A DNA stretch of 64,000 bases from Anisodus tanguticus (lineage: Eukaryota; Streptophyta; Magnoliopsida; Solanales; Solanaceae). The position numbers and the translations under genes were made by a program. Positions 1 to 11,605 of the stretch are shown piece by piece (position 1 is the first letter of the stretch; the number at the start of each line of letters is the position of its first letter). Where the stretch lies: the NCBI GenBank assembly GCA_034509755.1, contig CM067556.1, positions 40,594,045 to 40,658,044 on the forward strand, written 5' to 3'. The notes beneath the pieces were generated by a model that saw nothing but the letters and a program-made list of their open reading frames with translations, ran no database searches and had not been told where the DNA came from.

Positions 1-984
1 GATCTAGCTTTCAATAGTGTAGAAGACATTATGAAAGATGTTGAAGGGGGTTGGTTGCTCCATTATATGCATGCTAATGGGGCAATTATATTTTTCATTG
101 TGGTTCACCTTCATATTTTTTGTGGTCTATATCATGTCCGTTATAACAGTCCTAGGGAATTTGTTCGGTGTCTCGGAGTTGTAATCTTTTTATTGACAAT
201 TGTGACAAATTTTATAGGATATGTACTACCTTGGGGTTAGATGAGCTTTTGGAGAGCTACATTAATTACAAGCTTAGCTAGCGCCATACCTGTAGTAGGA
301 GATACCATAGTGACTTGGCTTTGGGGTGGGTTCTCCGTGGACAATGCCACCTTAAATCAGTTTTTAGTCTTTATTATTTACTCCCTTTTATTTTAGTAGG
401 AGCCAGTCTTCTTCATCTGGCCGAATTGCATCAATATGGATCCAAGAATCCATTGGGTGTGTATTTAGAGATGGATAAAATAACTTCTTACCCTTATTTT
501 TATGTAAAGAATCTAGTAGGTTGGCTAGATTTTGCTATCTTTTTTTCCATTTGGATTTTTTATGCTCCTAATATTTTTAGGCATCCCGACAATTATATAC
601 CTGCTAATATGATATCCACCATGCCTCATATTGTGCCAGAATGGTATGTCCTATGGATATATGCCATTTTTCATAGTATACCTGACAAATCGAGAGGTGT
701 AGACACAATAGCACCAGTTTTATGTCTGTTGGCTTTACCCTTTTTAAAAAGTATGTATATACGTTGTTCAAGTTTTTTCCCGATTCACCATGGAATGTTT
801 TGGTTGCTTTTGGTGGATTTCTTACTACTAGGTTGGATCGGATGTCAACCTGTGGAGGCACCCTTTGTTCTATTGGACAAATTCTCCTTTAGTTTTCTTC
901 TTGTTCTTTACCATTACACCCATTCTAGGACGAGTTGTTAGAGGAATTCCTAATTCTTACATGGATGAGACTGATCACACGTGA
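1..984 (+). pseudogene. cob: NUMT: broken mitochondrial apocytochrome b (cob)
   Basis: The translation follows plant apocytochrome b from about residue 75 to the natural C-terminus. It contains the EGGWLLHYMHANGA helix region, the FIGYVLPWG segment, GASLLHLAELHQYGS, HPDNYIPAN and the closing DETDHT before the stop at 982-984. Cytochrome b is the haem-binding core of respiratory complex III and is mitochondrially encoded in plants. This copy cannot encode it. A TAG at 238-240 replaces the Gln codon after VLPWG. The reading frame shifts near 350-370, between the IPVVGD and LLPFILVGAS parts. A second shift lies near 880, where a T is missing in the GQIS-region codons. Several conserved residues also differ. 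The window starts inside the gene, so the 5' end is not visible. It is a nuclear mitochondrial insertion. Confidence 0.95.
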
Positions 985-2139
985 TTAGTGAGAAATTCTG
1001 ACACCAATCATTTACGAGTGAGTATTACACAAAGAATTTACAAGTGGATCGAGGAATGAAGGGAGAGGAATTAGAATAAAATGAAAGACAGATTTTGAAT
1101 TAGAGTAAGGGCACACTAAGACATTCCTTTTCATGATTTCGATCTGCTTACTTTGAATAAAGAGAAAAAAAAAGAATAGATAGGCAGAAAGGTTTTACAC
1201 AAGACCACAGAGAGAGAGAGAGAGACTGCTCTTACCTGCTTAACCGTACCCTCCTATCGTACCTATATAGCCTTTCCTTCTGTTATATCCAGTTTCAGTT
1301 CTGCTTCCAACTACTGATGGGAGAAGGCTTGGATGTATAGCAACATTAAATAAGAGGTATTTCATACATGAATGATATATAAAATAAAAGGTTGGAAACA
1401 TAGCTGGAGATTAGCGCTAGCCAATGGTTAAGACTTCAGAAAGCACCTTAGAAATTACCAGTAATGCCCTTATCGACCTCAGTCTTGTTTTTTGCTAGCT
1501 TGAGTTCATAACTTTACTATTTATCATTAAACGTAGAATATCCCGACTTCACTAGCCAGAACAAAATGGACATATGAGCGATCGATTATGAGAGCTCGAC
1601 CGATCAGACCGGAAAGAAGAGAAAGAAAGGTCAATCTCCAAAAAGCCTTCGCAGAGATGAGCTTTAGGGGGTAATACTATTTGTGGTCTTGCACAATAGA
1701 AAAGTCAAGTATTCTACGCAGGCTTGATTTACCAGAATATTTGCTTCAAAGAATGCTTTCAAGCTAGGAATTTAAGCACAAATTACTTTATTTGACAATT
1801 AGTTGGAAGTCAGGTATGCTTATTCAACATAAACTAAGGCAATATGTAGATCGTAGATTGCCGGGTATGAATTAGATTCTAAATAGGATAATACCTATGA
1901 ATAGGGTCTTATTACGGAATCCACAGTTTTGAAAGTAGCCCTAGACAGATCATTGCTAAGAGAAGAGCAGGGAATTTCTTGCTAATCAGGTACTATCATT
2001 GTATTATAATGATTATTTCGACGTTAAAGCAGACGAGACTACCAATCCCAGAGTGAATTAACCTTGTCTGTACTACCACTTTAGTTTAATAGACCTTGGG
2101 GAATTGGCTAGAAATAAACGCAGTCTGATTTTTAATACA
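985..2139. other. Unassigned DNA, possibly the rest of the mitochondrial insertion
   Basis: No gene was recognised. The sequence runs on without an obvious break from the cob stop codon and is purine-rich (a short GA run near 1211-1226), a texture common in plant mitochondrial spacers. It could be cob 3' flank carried into the nucleus together with the gene. The proposed right limit is a guess, set where the composition and repeat style change near 2140. Confidence 0.3.
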
Positions 2140-2880
2140 CAGTCATTTCCGTTTCGGCAGACCAATTTCCTCTTTGGCGCCTTCGCGTCGGCGCCCGGAA
2201 GACCGCTCCGGCCCACACCAGAAACCAATATTTTTTTCCGAAACTAAAATGGGCATAACTCCCTCATACGATATCGGAATTCGATGATTCAAGTTGCTAC
2301 GGATCACAAATTTCGATACGCACCTATTCCAACAGTCAAAACTCAATTCCAGGATCAAATGAATATAATGGTACATTGAAGTGTCGAAGGTAAGCGACTT
2401 ATGCCAATGAGTCAAACACCTAAACTTGACCAAACGAAATCCAAATCCAATTTCGAAAGTTCCTACAAGTCACAAATGATCATACGAAGCTGCTCGAACT
2501 CTCAAAACACCCACATGGATCCGTCTTGACCCGATGTTGACCGTGGTCAACTCCAAACCATTTCAAAAGCTAGATTCTCAACCAACCACCTTAATCACAT
2601 CTGAACCTCTCGGGAACCGAACCAATGACTCGGCTAAGTCATAAATTACATTTCGGACCTAACGGAATTGACGAAACTTCAGAAAATACACACTTATCCA
2701 AAAGTCAACTTTTGGTCAAACTTCTTTCTTTTTTTAACTTAAGAGCTTCCATCTTTACTAAAGTTGATTCAAAACCCACCTGATTGCCTCAGGAATTGTG
2801 GCACTCATTCCCTCAAGTCATAAACACCGAGTTAAAACTACGGGAAGGGTATTCTTGGGAAAACAAGTCCAAAAATTTTA
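2140..2880. other. Non-coding repeat-like DNA, probably from an LTR retrotransposon
   Basis: No coding potential was recognised. The stretch is relatively GC-rich at 2155-2220 and is built of phrases such as GGTCAAC and CATAACTCCCTCA that recur in non-coding or LTR parts of plant Ty3/gypsy elements. No paired LTR, primer-binding site or target duplication was found in this window, so the assignment rests on style only. Confidence 0.25.
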
Positions 2881-2886
2881 AACGAC

Positions 2887-3092
2887 CAAACGGGTCATTA
2901 CGGTAGTACTGATTAGGTTGTATAAGTATAAGAATAGTGCTGGTGTATTGTTAATGTCATGGTAGTACTGAATAGGGTATATAAGTAATACTGACATTAG
3001 TTGTACTAGACTTAAATTTACAACCAAAACATAGTACTAAAATTTTATACCAGCATTATTATACCTAATACACCCTACCAAATGGCCCCTTT
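2887..3092. mobile_element. MITE-like element with imperfect terminal inverted repeats
   Basis: The left end reads GGGTCATTACGGTAGTACTG. The reverse complement of the right end reads GGGGCCATTTGGTAGGGTGT. These are imperfect inverted repeats. The interior has related inverted segments (GTGCTGGTGTATT on the left, ATGCTGGTATAA on the reversed right). The size of about 200 bp and the GGGCCATTTGGTA-type end suggest a Tourist-like (PIF/Harbinger) MITE. The target duplication is not clean, so the family is uncertain. Confidence 0.4.
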
Positions 3093-3299
3093 ATGTATTT
3101 GGGCCTTATCTAAATGTGAGAGTGGGGTTTCAACCCAAAGTGCCATCTTTCGTGGTATATCTGCTTTATTTGAATAATAATTGTGGCAAAACATTGATTA
3201 TTGGCTCTAAATTAATCGAATTTCAGGGGAGGGTAAGACTAATCCTTTCGTGGTGCAGTAGTCATGAGGCATTCAATTCCATGGTTCGATATGGTTCAA

Positions 3300-3576
3300 A
3301 CGGTCCCTTCAAACTCAAAGCATGATGGGAGATCTGGAAGAGGGTGATAGGAATTACTTCCGTGATATATTTGGCAATCTGGTCTCCGAAATGGACGTTA
3401 AACCATGGAAGGAAATCATCACTTTTTGGGACGAGAAGATATATGTTTTCAGATTTGGGAACATGGAAATGACGCTATTATTGGAAGAAATTGGGATGGG
3501 GACGTGTTGGTCTCCTTGTACCCGAAAGTTGTTCAATAAAGATTTTGTTAGAGCTTTCAGGAGTTCGCTTGTTTAA
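3300..3576 (+). pseudogene. Fragment of a plant-mobile-domain / DUF7745-type protein
   Basis: The reading frame at 3322-3576 has a short block that reads like the plant mobile domain family: WKEIITFWD, then YVFRFGNMEMT, then LLEEIG. This is the 'fold the path to TFWD..N.FRFGN.ELTPTLEEI' signature of DUF7745-type proteins, many of which travel with transposons. Family members have several hundred residues; this frame stops after about 84, and upstream sequence is in another frame. I see no usable start. It is a truncated remnant, probably transposon-carried. The match is from memory of the family pattern only. Confidence 0.5.
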
Positions 3577-4268
3577 TTAAGTCCTGGATTTCATTGGGTT
3601 TCTTGTATGAAAGATTGGATATTTCCATGCATTTCAAGATTTCCACGGTGAAGTTTCACGACTGTAGCAGAAAGGCCTGCGGAGATACCCCTTACCTATG
3701 AAACTGAAAAATAAATGGAGAAGGGAAATTATGCATAAGGATAGATGAAGATCTTGTATTTTGAAACCAAAAAACTGATATCTCTAGCTCTTAATGGACA
3801 AGTAAAAGACTTACCTAATGGCATATTTAGCCAGATATATCACAAATTACAAGCGGATATTTTCTAGTCTAAAACTAATTATGTACAAGTTCATTCATCT
3901 ATACTGAGACCACGTGTTCCACATGTTGAACAAACTCCGGTTTGTATACATTATAAAGCAGTATCAGTAGCAAATTACCCAGTTTATTCAAATAATGTAG
4001 TAGCATTGAGTTTCACAAATCACCTCCTGAATATGTTTCAATATTCTCTGGTGATTCAAGAATCTCAAAAACCAGAACTCAAAATTATCCTCAGTTATTA
4101 CTTGTATATACTTATGTGATGATTTCTTCAAACTTTTACTCTAGATGGCTTTCTTTACTTTTCTCATTGGAATTGAGATCTGTACTAGTTAAAAAAAGAA
4201 GTTAGAATACATCTTAAGATAATTGCTTTAGATAAGCATAATCAGAAAAAAACTGAGTACGCTGCAAG

Positions 4269-5723
4269 AGAAGGCAATGGATCCTGGACCCAGTCCGAAT
4301 CCGGTGGATCCAGGTTCGTTTTATAGGATATGGATATTCAAAATTTGGACCCGATAGATCCGGATCGGACCCGGATCCATTTCGGACGGATCGGATCTGG
4401 ATCTTGTATTTGAGATCCGTATCAGGTCCAGATCCGACCCGTGGATCCATTTTTTATTAAATATATCCATAACCTAGAATGTAATTTTATAAGTATTTTC
4501 TTTAAAAAAATCATAATTTCTGATATGTTTAATCATAAATATTTATTGAGATGAATTTTTTTAGTTATCTCTTTTTAAAAAGTAATATTTTTTCATATTG
4601 GAGAGGTGTTGAAAGGGATCAAAAGATGTCCCTAACAAATAACAATTGAGTTGTAAAACTGTAAATGATGTGATTACTAGATTTTGTCACATATATATGT
4701 CTAGAGGTTGGTTTGCAGAAATTAAAAATTGACTCGTACCATGCGAGTAAAAAGGCTTTCTTCTCTTTTGACTTGTGGCATTTAAGTATTTAATTAAAGA
4801 TTGATCCTTACTAGAAAATTAGTAGCACATTAAATAAATTAGCAGGCTAGATAACATACAATTGGTAAGCAAAGATGTCTTCATATATAATAAGAAAAAT
4901 AAAATTCTAAAGACTTAAAGAAAATTAAAAAAAAAAAACAAAATCTAGTAGAGAGTTGTAACTACTCTCTTGTTTTAGCTCTTTTAGCTCTCTTCTCCCA
5001 ACAAACCTCCATCCTCCAAAGTTGTTTCCCGATCATACCACCGAGCTGGTCGTCTCTTGGTTTATTCCTGCACTTGCAATTTTTTATGTCATTGAATTTT
5101 AAGTTATTGCAATATATAGGCTATTTCACAAAACAATTAAGAAAAATAAGTCACATGTGATCAATGAGGCTATTATTTTGTTTAACATGGTTGTAGAGTC
5201 TAGAGTGGCCTAGGGGTGCTAATTGACTACTGTTACTTCATGTTTTGATGTAATTTATTTGGGTATTGACCTTTCCTCAAAAATAAAAGCAAAATATCAA
5301 ATCTATCTCAGGCAAACAGAGAATTAGACATGTCTTGGAATGACCAAAGATGAACTTCCATGTCTTAGAATTAGACATGTTAAGGGACAGTATATTTTTT
5401 GCTTAATTCTGTCTATGAATTTTGTAAACTTTAATTTGTTTTCTTCTGTTTTTTCTAGCATAGGTTGATTGAATGAACTCAATCATTTTTTTCAATAAGA
5501 TTGGATTTATTTTGTCAAAAAAGTTTCAACAGGTGGGAATATTATTCAAGACAAATTTGTTTACATGTGGATCCAGATTCAATCCGTGGACCCGGTGGAT
5601 CTGATGGATCCGGATTTGGATCTGATTTTTATGGACCCGATAGATTTGAATCCAGGTATGAAAAAAGGATCTGGATCTGGGTCAAGTAAGATCCGATCCA
5701 GATCCGATTTGTTGCCATCCTTA
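4269..5723. mobile_element. Non-autonomous hAT-like DNA transposon in a GEM-like intron
   Basis: The insertion is defined by comparison with GEM copy B, where intron sequence is continuous. Flanks are GCTGCAAG (4261-4268) and GCTGCAAA (5724-5731), an 8-bp duplication with one mismatch, as hAT elements make. The left end reads GAGAAGGCAATGG and the reversed right end TAAGGATGGCAAC, degraded versions of the hAT GGATGGCAA terminus. Both subterminal regions (4278-4450 and 5568-5710) are packed with GGATCC/GGATCTGG motifs in both orientations, as expected for transposase-binding subterminal repeats. The middle is AT-rich without transposase motifs. Confidence 0.78.
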
Positions 5724-6247
5724 GCTGCAAAGCCTACCTTGTAGTAGAATTTAATAATCTCGCCAGTGGAAGAAGAAATGTTAATTGGATTGTGACTACA
5801 AAAGGCAGCCCTATATGTAGAAATGAAGAGAAGGCTTGCTATAGGACCTGCTGTTGTTTGTAATTTACACTGAGCTGTCTTTACAAGTTTTTCTTCGGGT
5901 CTGACACTGAATTTTTTCTCAAAAACACTATTTATTCTTTTCACTTTGAGAATCTTTGCCCCCTGCAGGATTAACTTTCCCTTCACACTTTCGATCACTC
6001 AAGGCCACAATCTATCTAGAGGAGAAATTTAATAACAAGGCAATAAGAAAATTAGTCAGGAAAGATAATGTCTTGAAATTACACAAATTAAGGGAAGAAA
6101 GGTAATTTTCTCGCTGTAAGTTGTGGTTGAATCAAGTACCTACCATCCTCTTGGAAGCCATCTGAATTTTTTTCAAGTGTATGTCTTGTGATTTTTGAAT
6201 TTCCAATGGTGTTTCCAAAAGTAGTTAAAAGTCTTCTATGTGATCTA

Positions 6248-7072
6248 TGTAGGTTAAAGTGTATCAGAAAGGTTAATCAAGAAGGAAAAATTGAGTTGAG
6301 AGATGGCTCTCTTTCTTTAAGACAAAATTTCTCCGTATAGATGCTTTTACGGTATTGGACAATAGTCTTCCAAGATAAAACAACAACAATCAACAATACA
6401 AAGCTAGTAATGTTGATTCTAGTGAAGAAAAAGAATATTGAACAGATTGCAATGAGAGGAGAGGATTTTCTGGTTTTGTTTATTTTTTTGTGTGTTTGAA
6501 CTGAACAGTAATGTTCAATTTATAGATGAAGAAGAGGGAGGATTCTTACTGTTGAAGTCAGATCCGTTGGCTGGCGTCGTTTGGAGAAGATAGAGCCATT
6601 GCAACATTTTCAAAAACTTTAGGGACCAAAGTGTAAATAAAAAACATTTCGAAGACCAAAAGAGAATTCCATAAAAAAGCCCATGACCGACGACCCGACC
6701 CGGACTGGACCGGGCGGGCGGCGTGTGTGGGGCTTATCCCCAAACCCAAGCTCACCTAGGTCTTCCCCCTTCTTAAAACTTGGGTCACCCCTTAGGGTCC
6801 CAAACCCTTACTCAAAACTATAGTTAATATAGTCTTCAATCCTTCTATATTCAACTGATGTGGGAGTTCTATTATTTGGCCAAACCAATCCATCTATTTG
6901 TATCTTAAACACCTTACTTTGTGCATCAATATCTCTTTCATTCTCAATGAAGTTTTGCGATACTTGATACTAATATCATCTACTCATTTAGTATATTCTG
7001 ATATGCGGGGCCCATGTGTTTAAGTCATTAAAGATGGGAAAAACTCAATCACATATAGTTAAATTTCCAACA
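6248..7072 (-). repeat. 3' LTR of copia element A
   Basis: This 825-bp repeat pairs with 10321-11000. It is followed on the plus strand by 7073-7090, whose reverse complement (TCTCTTTCAAGAGGGGAT) is a polypurine tract directly before the LTR, showing this is the 3' LTR of a minus-strand element. It holds about 145 bp (around 6437-6582) that the other LTR lacks. Confidence 0.9.
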
Positions 7073-7651
7073 ATCCCCTCTTGAAAGAGAATTGGTGCAC
7101 ACGAGGTGCCAAAGTTCAGCAATCTTTCAGCGGAAAGTTATTATATCATGAAAGGTAGCTTTCGGCTTTGAACCTTCCTTAGTCGATTACCATCGGATTT
7201 ACTTACTGCGGGGGGAATGTGATGTCTTGAACCGTCAGTGTTTAGTGTAAACCAAGACAATGATATCAACACAATAACTCCCCTTATTCATTTCTCCTTA
7301 TAGTTTTGTCCGTTGTGGCCATGGACAACTCTTGGATTTTTAAGTGCATACATTTGAAGCGGCTTGTTTTCGCACTTAAATAGGTGATCTCCTATAAGGT
7401 ATCCTGATATACCCCACTCGCAAGTGTTAGGAATCATTAAAAGTTTTAGAAATTTATCCTTTACCATTTATGCAGGTAGCACTTAATGTCTATCACGGGA
7501 ACAACCTTGGAATTAAAAGAATAATAATCTGAAGTGCTCTTACTTCCAATGAAGCGCTAAAACTGAACCTCTACAATTTAGTTTTCCCATTGAACTAAAA
7601 TTCTTGGGATCTCCAGTCGGTAAGGTTGGGTTACCATCATAAAGATTCTTA

Positions 7652-10315
7652 TTATTTGGGTTTTAAGCCCATTCCCCTAGACATGCATAATACTTGATCT
7701 TTGAGTAGGCCTTTAGTTAATGGATCTGCTATGTTATCCTTTGATTTGACGTAATCAATGAAAATGACACCCTTAGTGATCAACTGCCCAACGGTCTTAT
7801 ATCTCCGACGAATATGTCTAGACTTGCTGTTGTACATACTTTTTTGTGCCTTTCATAAAGCCGATTGGCTGTCACAGTGAATCATCACCGAAGGTACGGG
7901 TTTATCCTAACAAGGGATATCCTCTAAGAAGTCGTGAAGTCATTCTGCTTCTTCTCCTACTTTATCCAAAGCAATAAACTCTGATTCCATCGTGGATCAG
8001 GCGATGCATGTTTGCTTAGAGGATTTCCAAGACACAGCCCCACCACCAATTATAAAAATATACCCACTGGTGGATTTGGTGTTCTTTATGTCCGATATCC
8101 AATTTGCATCACTGTATCCTTCCAACGGCTGGATATCTAGAATAATGTAATCCCTAAGTCAACGAATATTTCAGATATCGTAGTATTCGATTTAACGTCT
8201 TCCAGTGATCAATTCTAGGATTATAAGTAAACCTAGCCAACTTATTGACTGATAAGCGATATCGGGTCGGGTGTAGTTTGTAATGTATGATGAGCATGTC
8301 ATCTACATAAAGGCATATCATGACAAATGAGTCAGAGTTCCCTTTGATATAGATACATTTATCACATTCATTTATGGAGAAACCTTTTGATAATAAAGTA
8401 TTATCAAACTTTTCATGTCATTGTTTCGGGGCTTTTTTGAGTCCGTACAAAGATTTAACAAGTTGACATACTTTCTTTTCTTGTCCTGGAACCATATTCC
8501 CCTCGGGTTGTTCCATGTATATTTCCTCTTCCAACTCTACATTTAGGAAGGTTGTTTTAACATCCATTTGATGTATCTCAAGGTCACGCAAAGCTGCAAT
8601 GGCTATGGATACCCTTATGGACATTAATCTAGACATAGGGGAGTATGTGTCGAAGTAATCGAGGCCTTCCTTTTGTCTGTAGTCTTTGACTACTAATTTG
8701 TCCTTATGCTTGTCAATAGTTCCATCTGCTTTGTACTTTCATTTGAGTATCCACTTACAACCCAAAGGTTTGCTTCCCGTAGGAAGATCAACCATTTCCC
8801 AAGTATGGTTTTGCATGATGGAATCTATTTCGCTTTCTATAACTTCTTTCCAAAGCGGTGCTTCTAGAGTTGACAATTCTTCTTTAATTGTCCTCGGTTC
8901 ATTTTCAACCATATATGTTAGAAAATTTGGACCAAAGGTTTGGTCTTTTTTGGCCCTTTTGCTCTGTCTTGGTTCAACCTCTGGAACCCCTAAGTTCTGT
9001 AAATCTAGAATATTAAGTTTCAGATAGTCAGTAACTTATGAGTCATGTAGATCTGGAAACGTCTAGTTCTAGATAATCAAAAATTCATGGGTCTTGTTAA
9101 TTTTGAGCATTTTGTTCATAAATTCATTTGCGCGAAATTATTTTTCTTTTCGAGGAAAGATCTGTTCAAATAATTCAGCATTCCTTGATTCCAAGATCGT
9201 ACCCTCGTGGATATCATGTATCTTCGACTTATACACTAAGAAGTGATAAGCACTACTGTTATTTGCATATCTGATGAATAAGCAATCTACAGTCTTAAGT
9301 CCAATTTTGACCTGTTTTGGTTTAGGTATTTCGACCTTTGCCAAACAGCCCCACACTTTCAAATATTTGTAAGTGGGTTTCTTTCCTTTCTATGATTCAT
9401 ATGGAGTTTTATCCTTACGCTTATGCGGAACTCTATTGAGAATTGTATTAGCGGTAAGAATCATTTCGCCCCACATGTTTTGAGCTAAACCGGAATTGAT
9501 AAGTAAAGCATTCATCATTTCCTTTAATGTACGGTTTTTGCGCTCGGCAGTACCGTTAGACTGAGGTAAGTAAGGAGCGGTCATTTGATGAACAATGCTG
9601 AATTGAGCACAGTATTCTTCAAATGGTGCTACGTATTCTCCCCCTCTATCACTACGAATTGCCCTAATCTGTAGGTTTAGTTGATTTTCAACTTCTGCTT
9701 TGTAAAGTTTAAATGCTTCAAACGCTTCATCTTTAATTTTCAACAAGTAAACACAACAATATCTTGTACTATCATCAATAAAAGTCACAAAGTACTTGTT
9801 CCCCCCTCTAGTTTGCACAAACTTTAAATCACATATGTCGGTGTGAATAAGTTCTAGAGGAGCGGTGTTTCTTTTGACTGAATGGAAAGATGTTTTGGTT
9901 AATTTTGCCTCTACGCACACCTTACATTTATGTTGAGGGTTTATGTCGAAGGAAGGCAATAATTCCAACTTTACTAACTTTTGAATGGATTTGTAGTTAA
10001 CATGTCCTAATCTATGATGCCATAAATTAGAGGATTCAAGCAAGTAGGTAGAAGGCTTTATTTTATTAGATGAACGGATTATAGACATAGTATTTATTTT
10101 GAAGAGGTCGTCACACGCGAAGCCCCCTTCCTACAAAGATGTCATTCTTAGTTATTACAAATTCGTTGGACTCAAAAACTAGTCTAAAGCCAGCCTTGAC
10201 CAACAATGGCCCTTAAACCAAGTTCTTGCGGATGTCAGGGACGTGCATCACTTCCTTCAGAGTAAGCTCTTTGCCTGAAGTCATTTTGAGGACAGCCTTT
10301 CCAACCCCTTGCACT
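7652..10315 (-). pseudogene. Copia A pol remnant (protease end, integrase, RT, RNase H)
   Basis: On the minus strand from 10315 down: the end of the protease region with LKEVMHVPDIRKNL; then integrase (10088-9390) with HHRLGHVNYKS, CKVC of the zinc-binding HHCC motif, and DDE-type contexts HTDICDL, FIDDSTRY and RSDRGGEY; the integrase C-terminal part (9362-9138); an RT piece (8636-8418) with HQMDVKTTFLN and SLYGLKKAPKQ; then scattered RT/RNase H sequence ending in LTKGL and CMSRGMGLKP at about 7652-7740. Several stops and frameshifts separate these blocks, so no polyprotein can be made. No gag is present. Confidence 0.9.
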
Positions 10316-10320
10316 TATAT

Positions 10321-11000
10321 TGTAGGTTTAAGTATATCAGAAAGGTTAATCAAGAAGGAAAAGCTAAGTCGAAAGATAGCTCTCTTTCTTTAAGATAAAA
10401 TTGCCCCGTATAGATTCTTTGACGGTATTGGACAATAGTTTTCCAAGATAAAATAGCAACAACCAACAATATAAAGCTAGTAATGTTGATTCCGGTGAAG
10501 ATAGAGTCGTTGCAACATTTCTGAAATCTTTAGGGACCAAAGTGTAAATAAAAAACATTTTGGGGAACCAAAGGATAATTCTGGAAGAAAGCCCATGACC
10601 CACGACCCGGACCGGGCGGGCGGCGGTGGCGCGTGTGGGTCTTAGCCTCGAACTCAAGATCACCTAGGTCCTCCCCCTTCTTAAAACATGGGTCACCCCT
10701 TGAGGTCCCAAACCCTTTCTCAATACTATAGTTAATATAGTCCTCAATCCTTCCATATTCAACCGATGTGGGAGTTCTATTATTTGGACAATCCATCTAT
10801 TGTGTCTCAAACACCTTACTTTGTGCATCAATATCTCTTTCATTTCTCAACAAAATTTGACGATACTTGATACTAATATCATCTTGTCATTTAGTATATT
10901 ACGCATATGCGAAGAAATGATGTTTCCGATATGTGGGACCCATGTGTTTAAGTCATTAAAGATGAGAAAAAATCAATCCCATCTAGTTAAATTTCCAACA
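10321..11000 (-). repeat. 5' LTR of copia element A
   Basis: This 680-bp repeat matches 6248-7072 apart from point differences and one internal gap near 10496, where about 145 bp are missing between short GTGAAGA/GAGAAGA repeats. In sense orientation the LTR is joined directly to protease-region sequence, with no primer-binding site. Confidence 0.88.
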
Positions 11001-11105
11001 ATCTCATTGGAACTCTTTGGTTGGGCATCATTAAAACTTCCTTATTTTTGTTAACTTTAGACCCAGAGCTGTTGTTTGTAATGGATGAATAGCTTGTGTA
11101 GATGT

Positions 11106-11551
11106 TGCATATATAAGAGGCAAATGGTCAGTGCCCTGATAATTATCTTGAGTCATCGTTTGTCCTAATTCAGAATGACCGATCAAAGGAGGTAAATCTA
11201 TGAAAGTAAAATTCTTTATCTTTCTTTTAGCAATAAAGTAATGGTAGTTGAGACAAAAGGATATCTAAGCATGTAAAGGATCTGAAAAGTTTACCATCAC
11301 TCTATGCCGGCCGGCATGTTAGCTTTGTGATGTAACCTACTTTAAGATCTTACTTTTCTTTTCTGGAACAGTAAGGTACTTAAATCTCTCTTTCAACAAT
11401 AAGATCCAGAAAGTATGTAACGGATCTGACATGTCAAATTGTTCAGACATTCAATTGTCGCTAATCTCAATGCTTCTATTTTTATATGGAATTGTTTGCA
11501 TCTATGTACATAATTTACACTTTTGGCACATGTTTGTTGTTGTGGCTATAT

Positions 11552-11553
<2 letters not shown>
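11106..11553. other. Upstream flank of GEM-like copy A
   Basis: The stretch holds no gene. Parts around 11140-11345 match the upstream regions of copy B (about 21950-22200) and remnant copy C (about 19030-19260), including the shared phrase TTTATCTTTCTTT and the GATGTAACCTAC box near 11331. This is duplicated promoter or upstream DNA of the array. Confidence 0.6.

Positions 11554-11604
<51 letters not shown>
11554..11604. repeat. (TA)n microsatellite
   Basis: A run of about 25 TA units. It produces a spurious Ile-Tyr reading frame. Confidence 0.95.

Positions 11605-11605
<1 letters not shown>

Larger units (their letters stand above)
6248..11000 (-). mobile_element. Copia element A, gag-less, inserted in a GEM-like exon
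   Basis: This is a two-LTR Ty1/copia element on the minus strand. It starts TGTAGG and ends CCAACA on the plus strand. Flanks are ATCTA (6243-6247) and ATCTC (11001-11005), a 5-bp target duplication with one mismatch, and removing the element restores the GEM exon by comparison with copy B. The internal part carries remnants of protease, integrase, RT and RNase H in copia order. Gag and the primer-binding site are missing: protease-region sequence abuts the right LTR at 10320/10321. It is related to copia element C at 26201-32467. Confidence 0.92.
3988..11100 (-). pseudogene. GEM-like GRAM-domain gene copy A, destroyed by two transposons
   Basis: Read on the minus strand, the pieces line up with intact copy B at 20991-21979. 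The C-terminal exon is 3988-4179 (192 bp, same length as in B), carries TEDNFEFWF and ends in TGA. The GRAM exon is 5738-6015 (278 bp, same length as B) with SVKGK, AGPIASLLFIS and FYYK before a GT donor. The first recognised exon is in two parts, 6144-6247 and 11001 to about 11090, split by a copia element. The intron between the GRAM and last exons holds a hAT-like element. The gene is also dead by point mutation: a TGA replaces a CGA Arg codon just before SVKGK, and a TAG lies in the last exon (KAI*SKS). GRAM proteins of the GEM/ABR family bind membranes or phosphoinositides; here no product is expected. Confidence 0.88.

Noticed and set aside
604..861. Minus-strand open frame inside the cob copy
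   Set aside because: It is the antisense of cytochrome b sequence.
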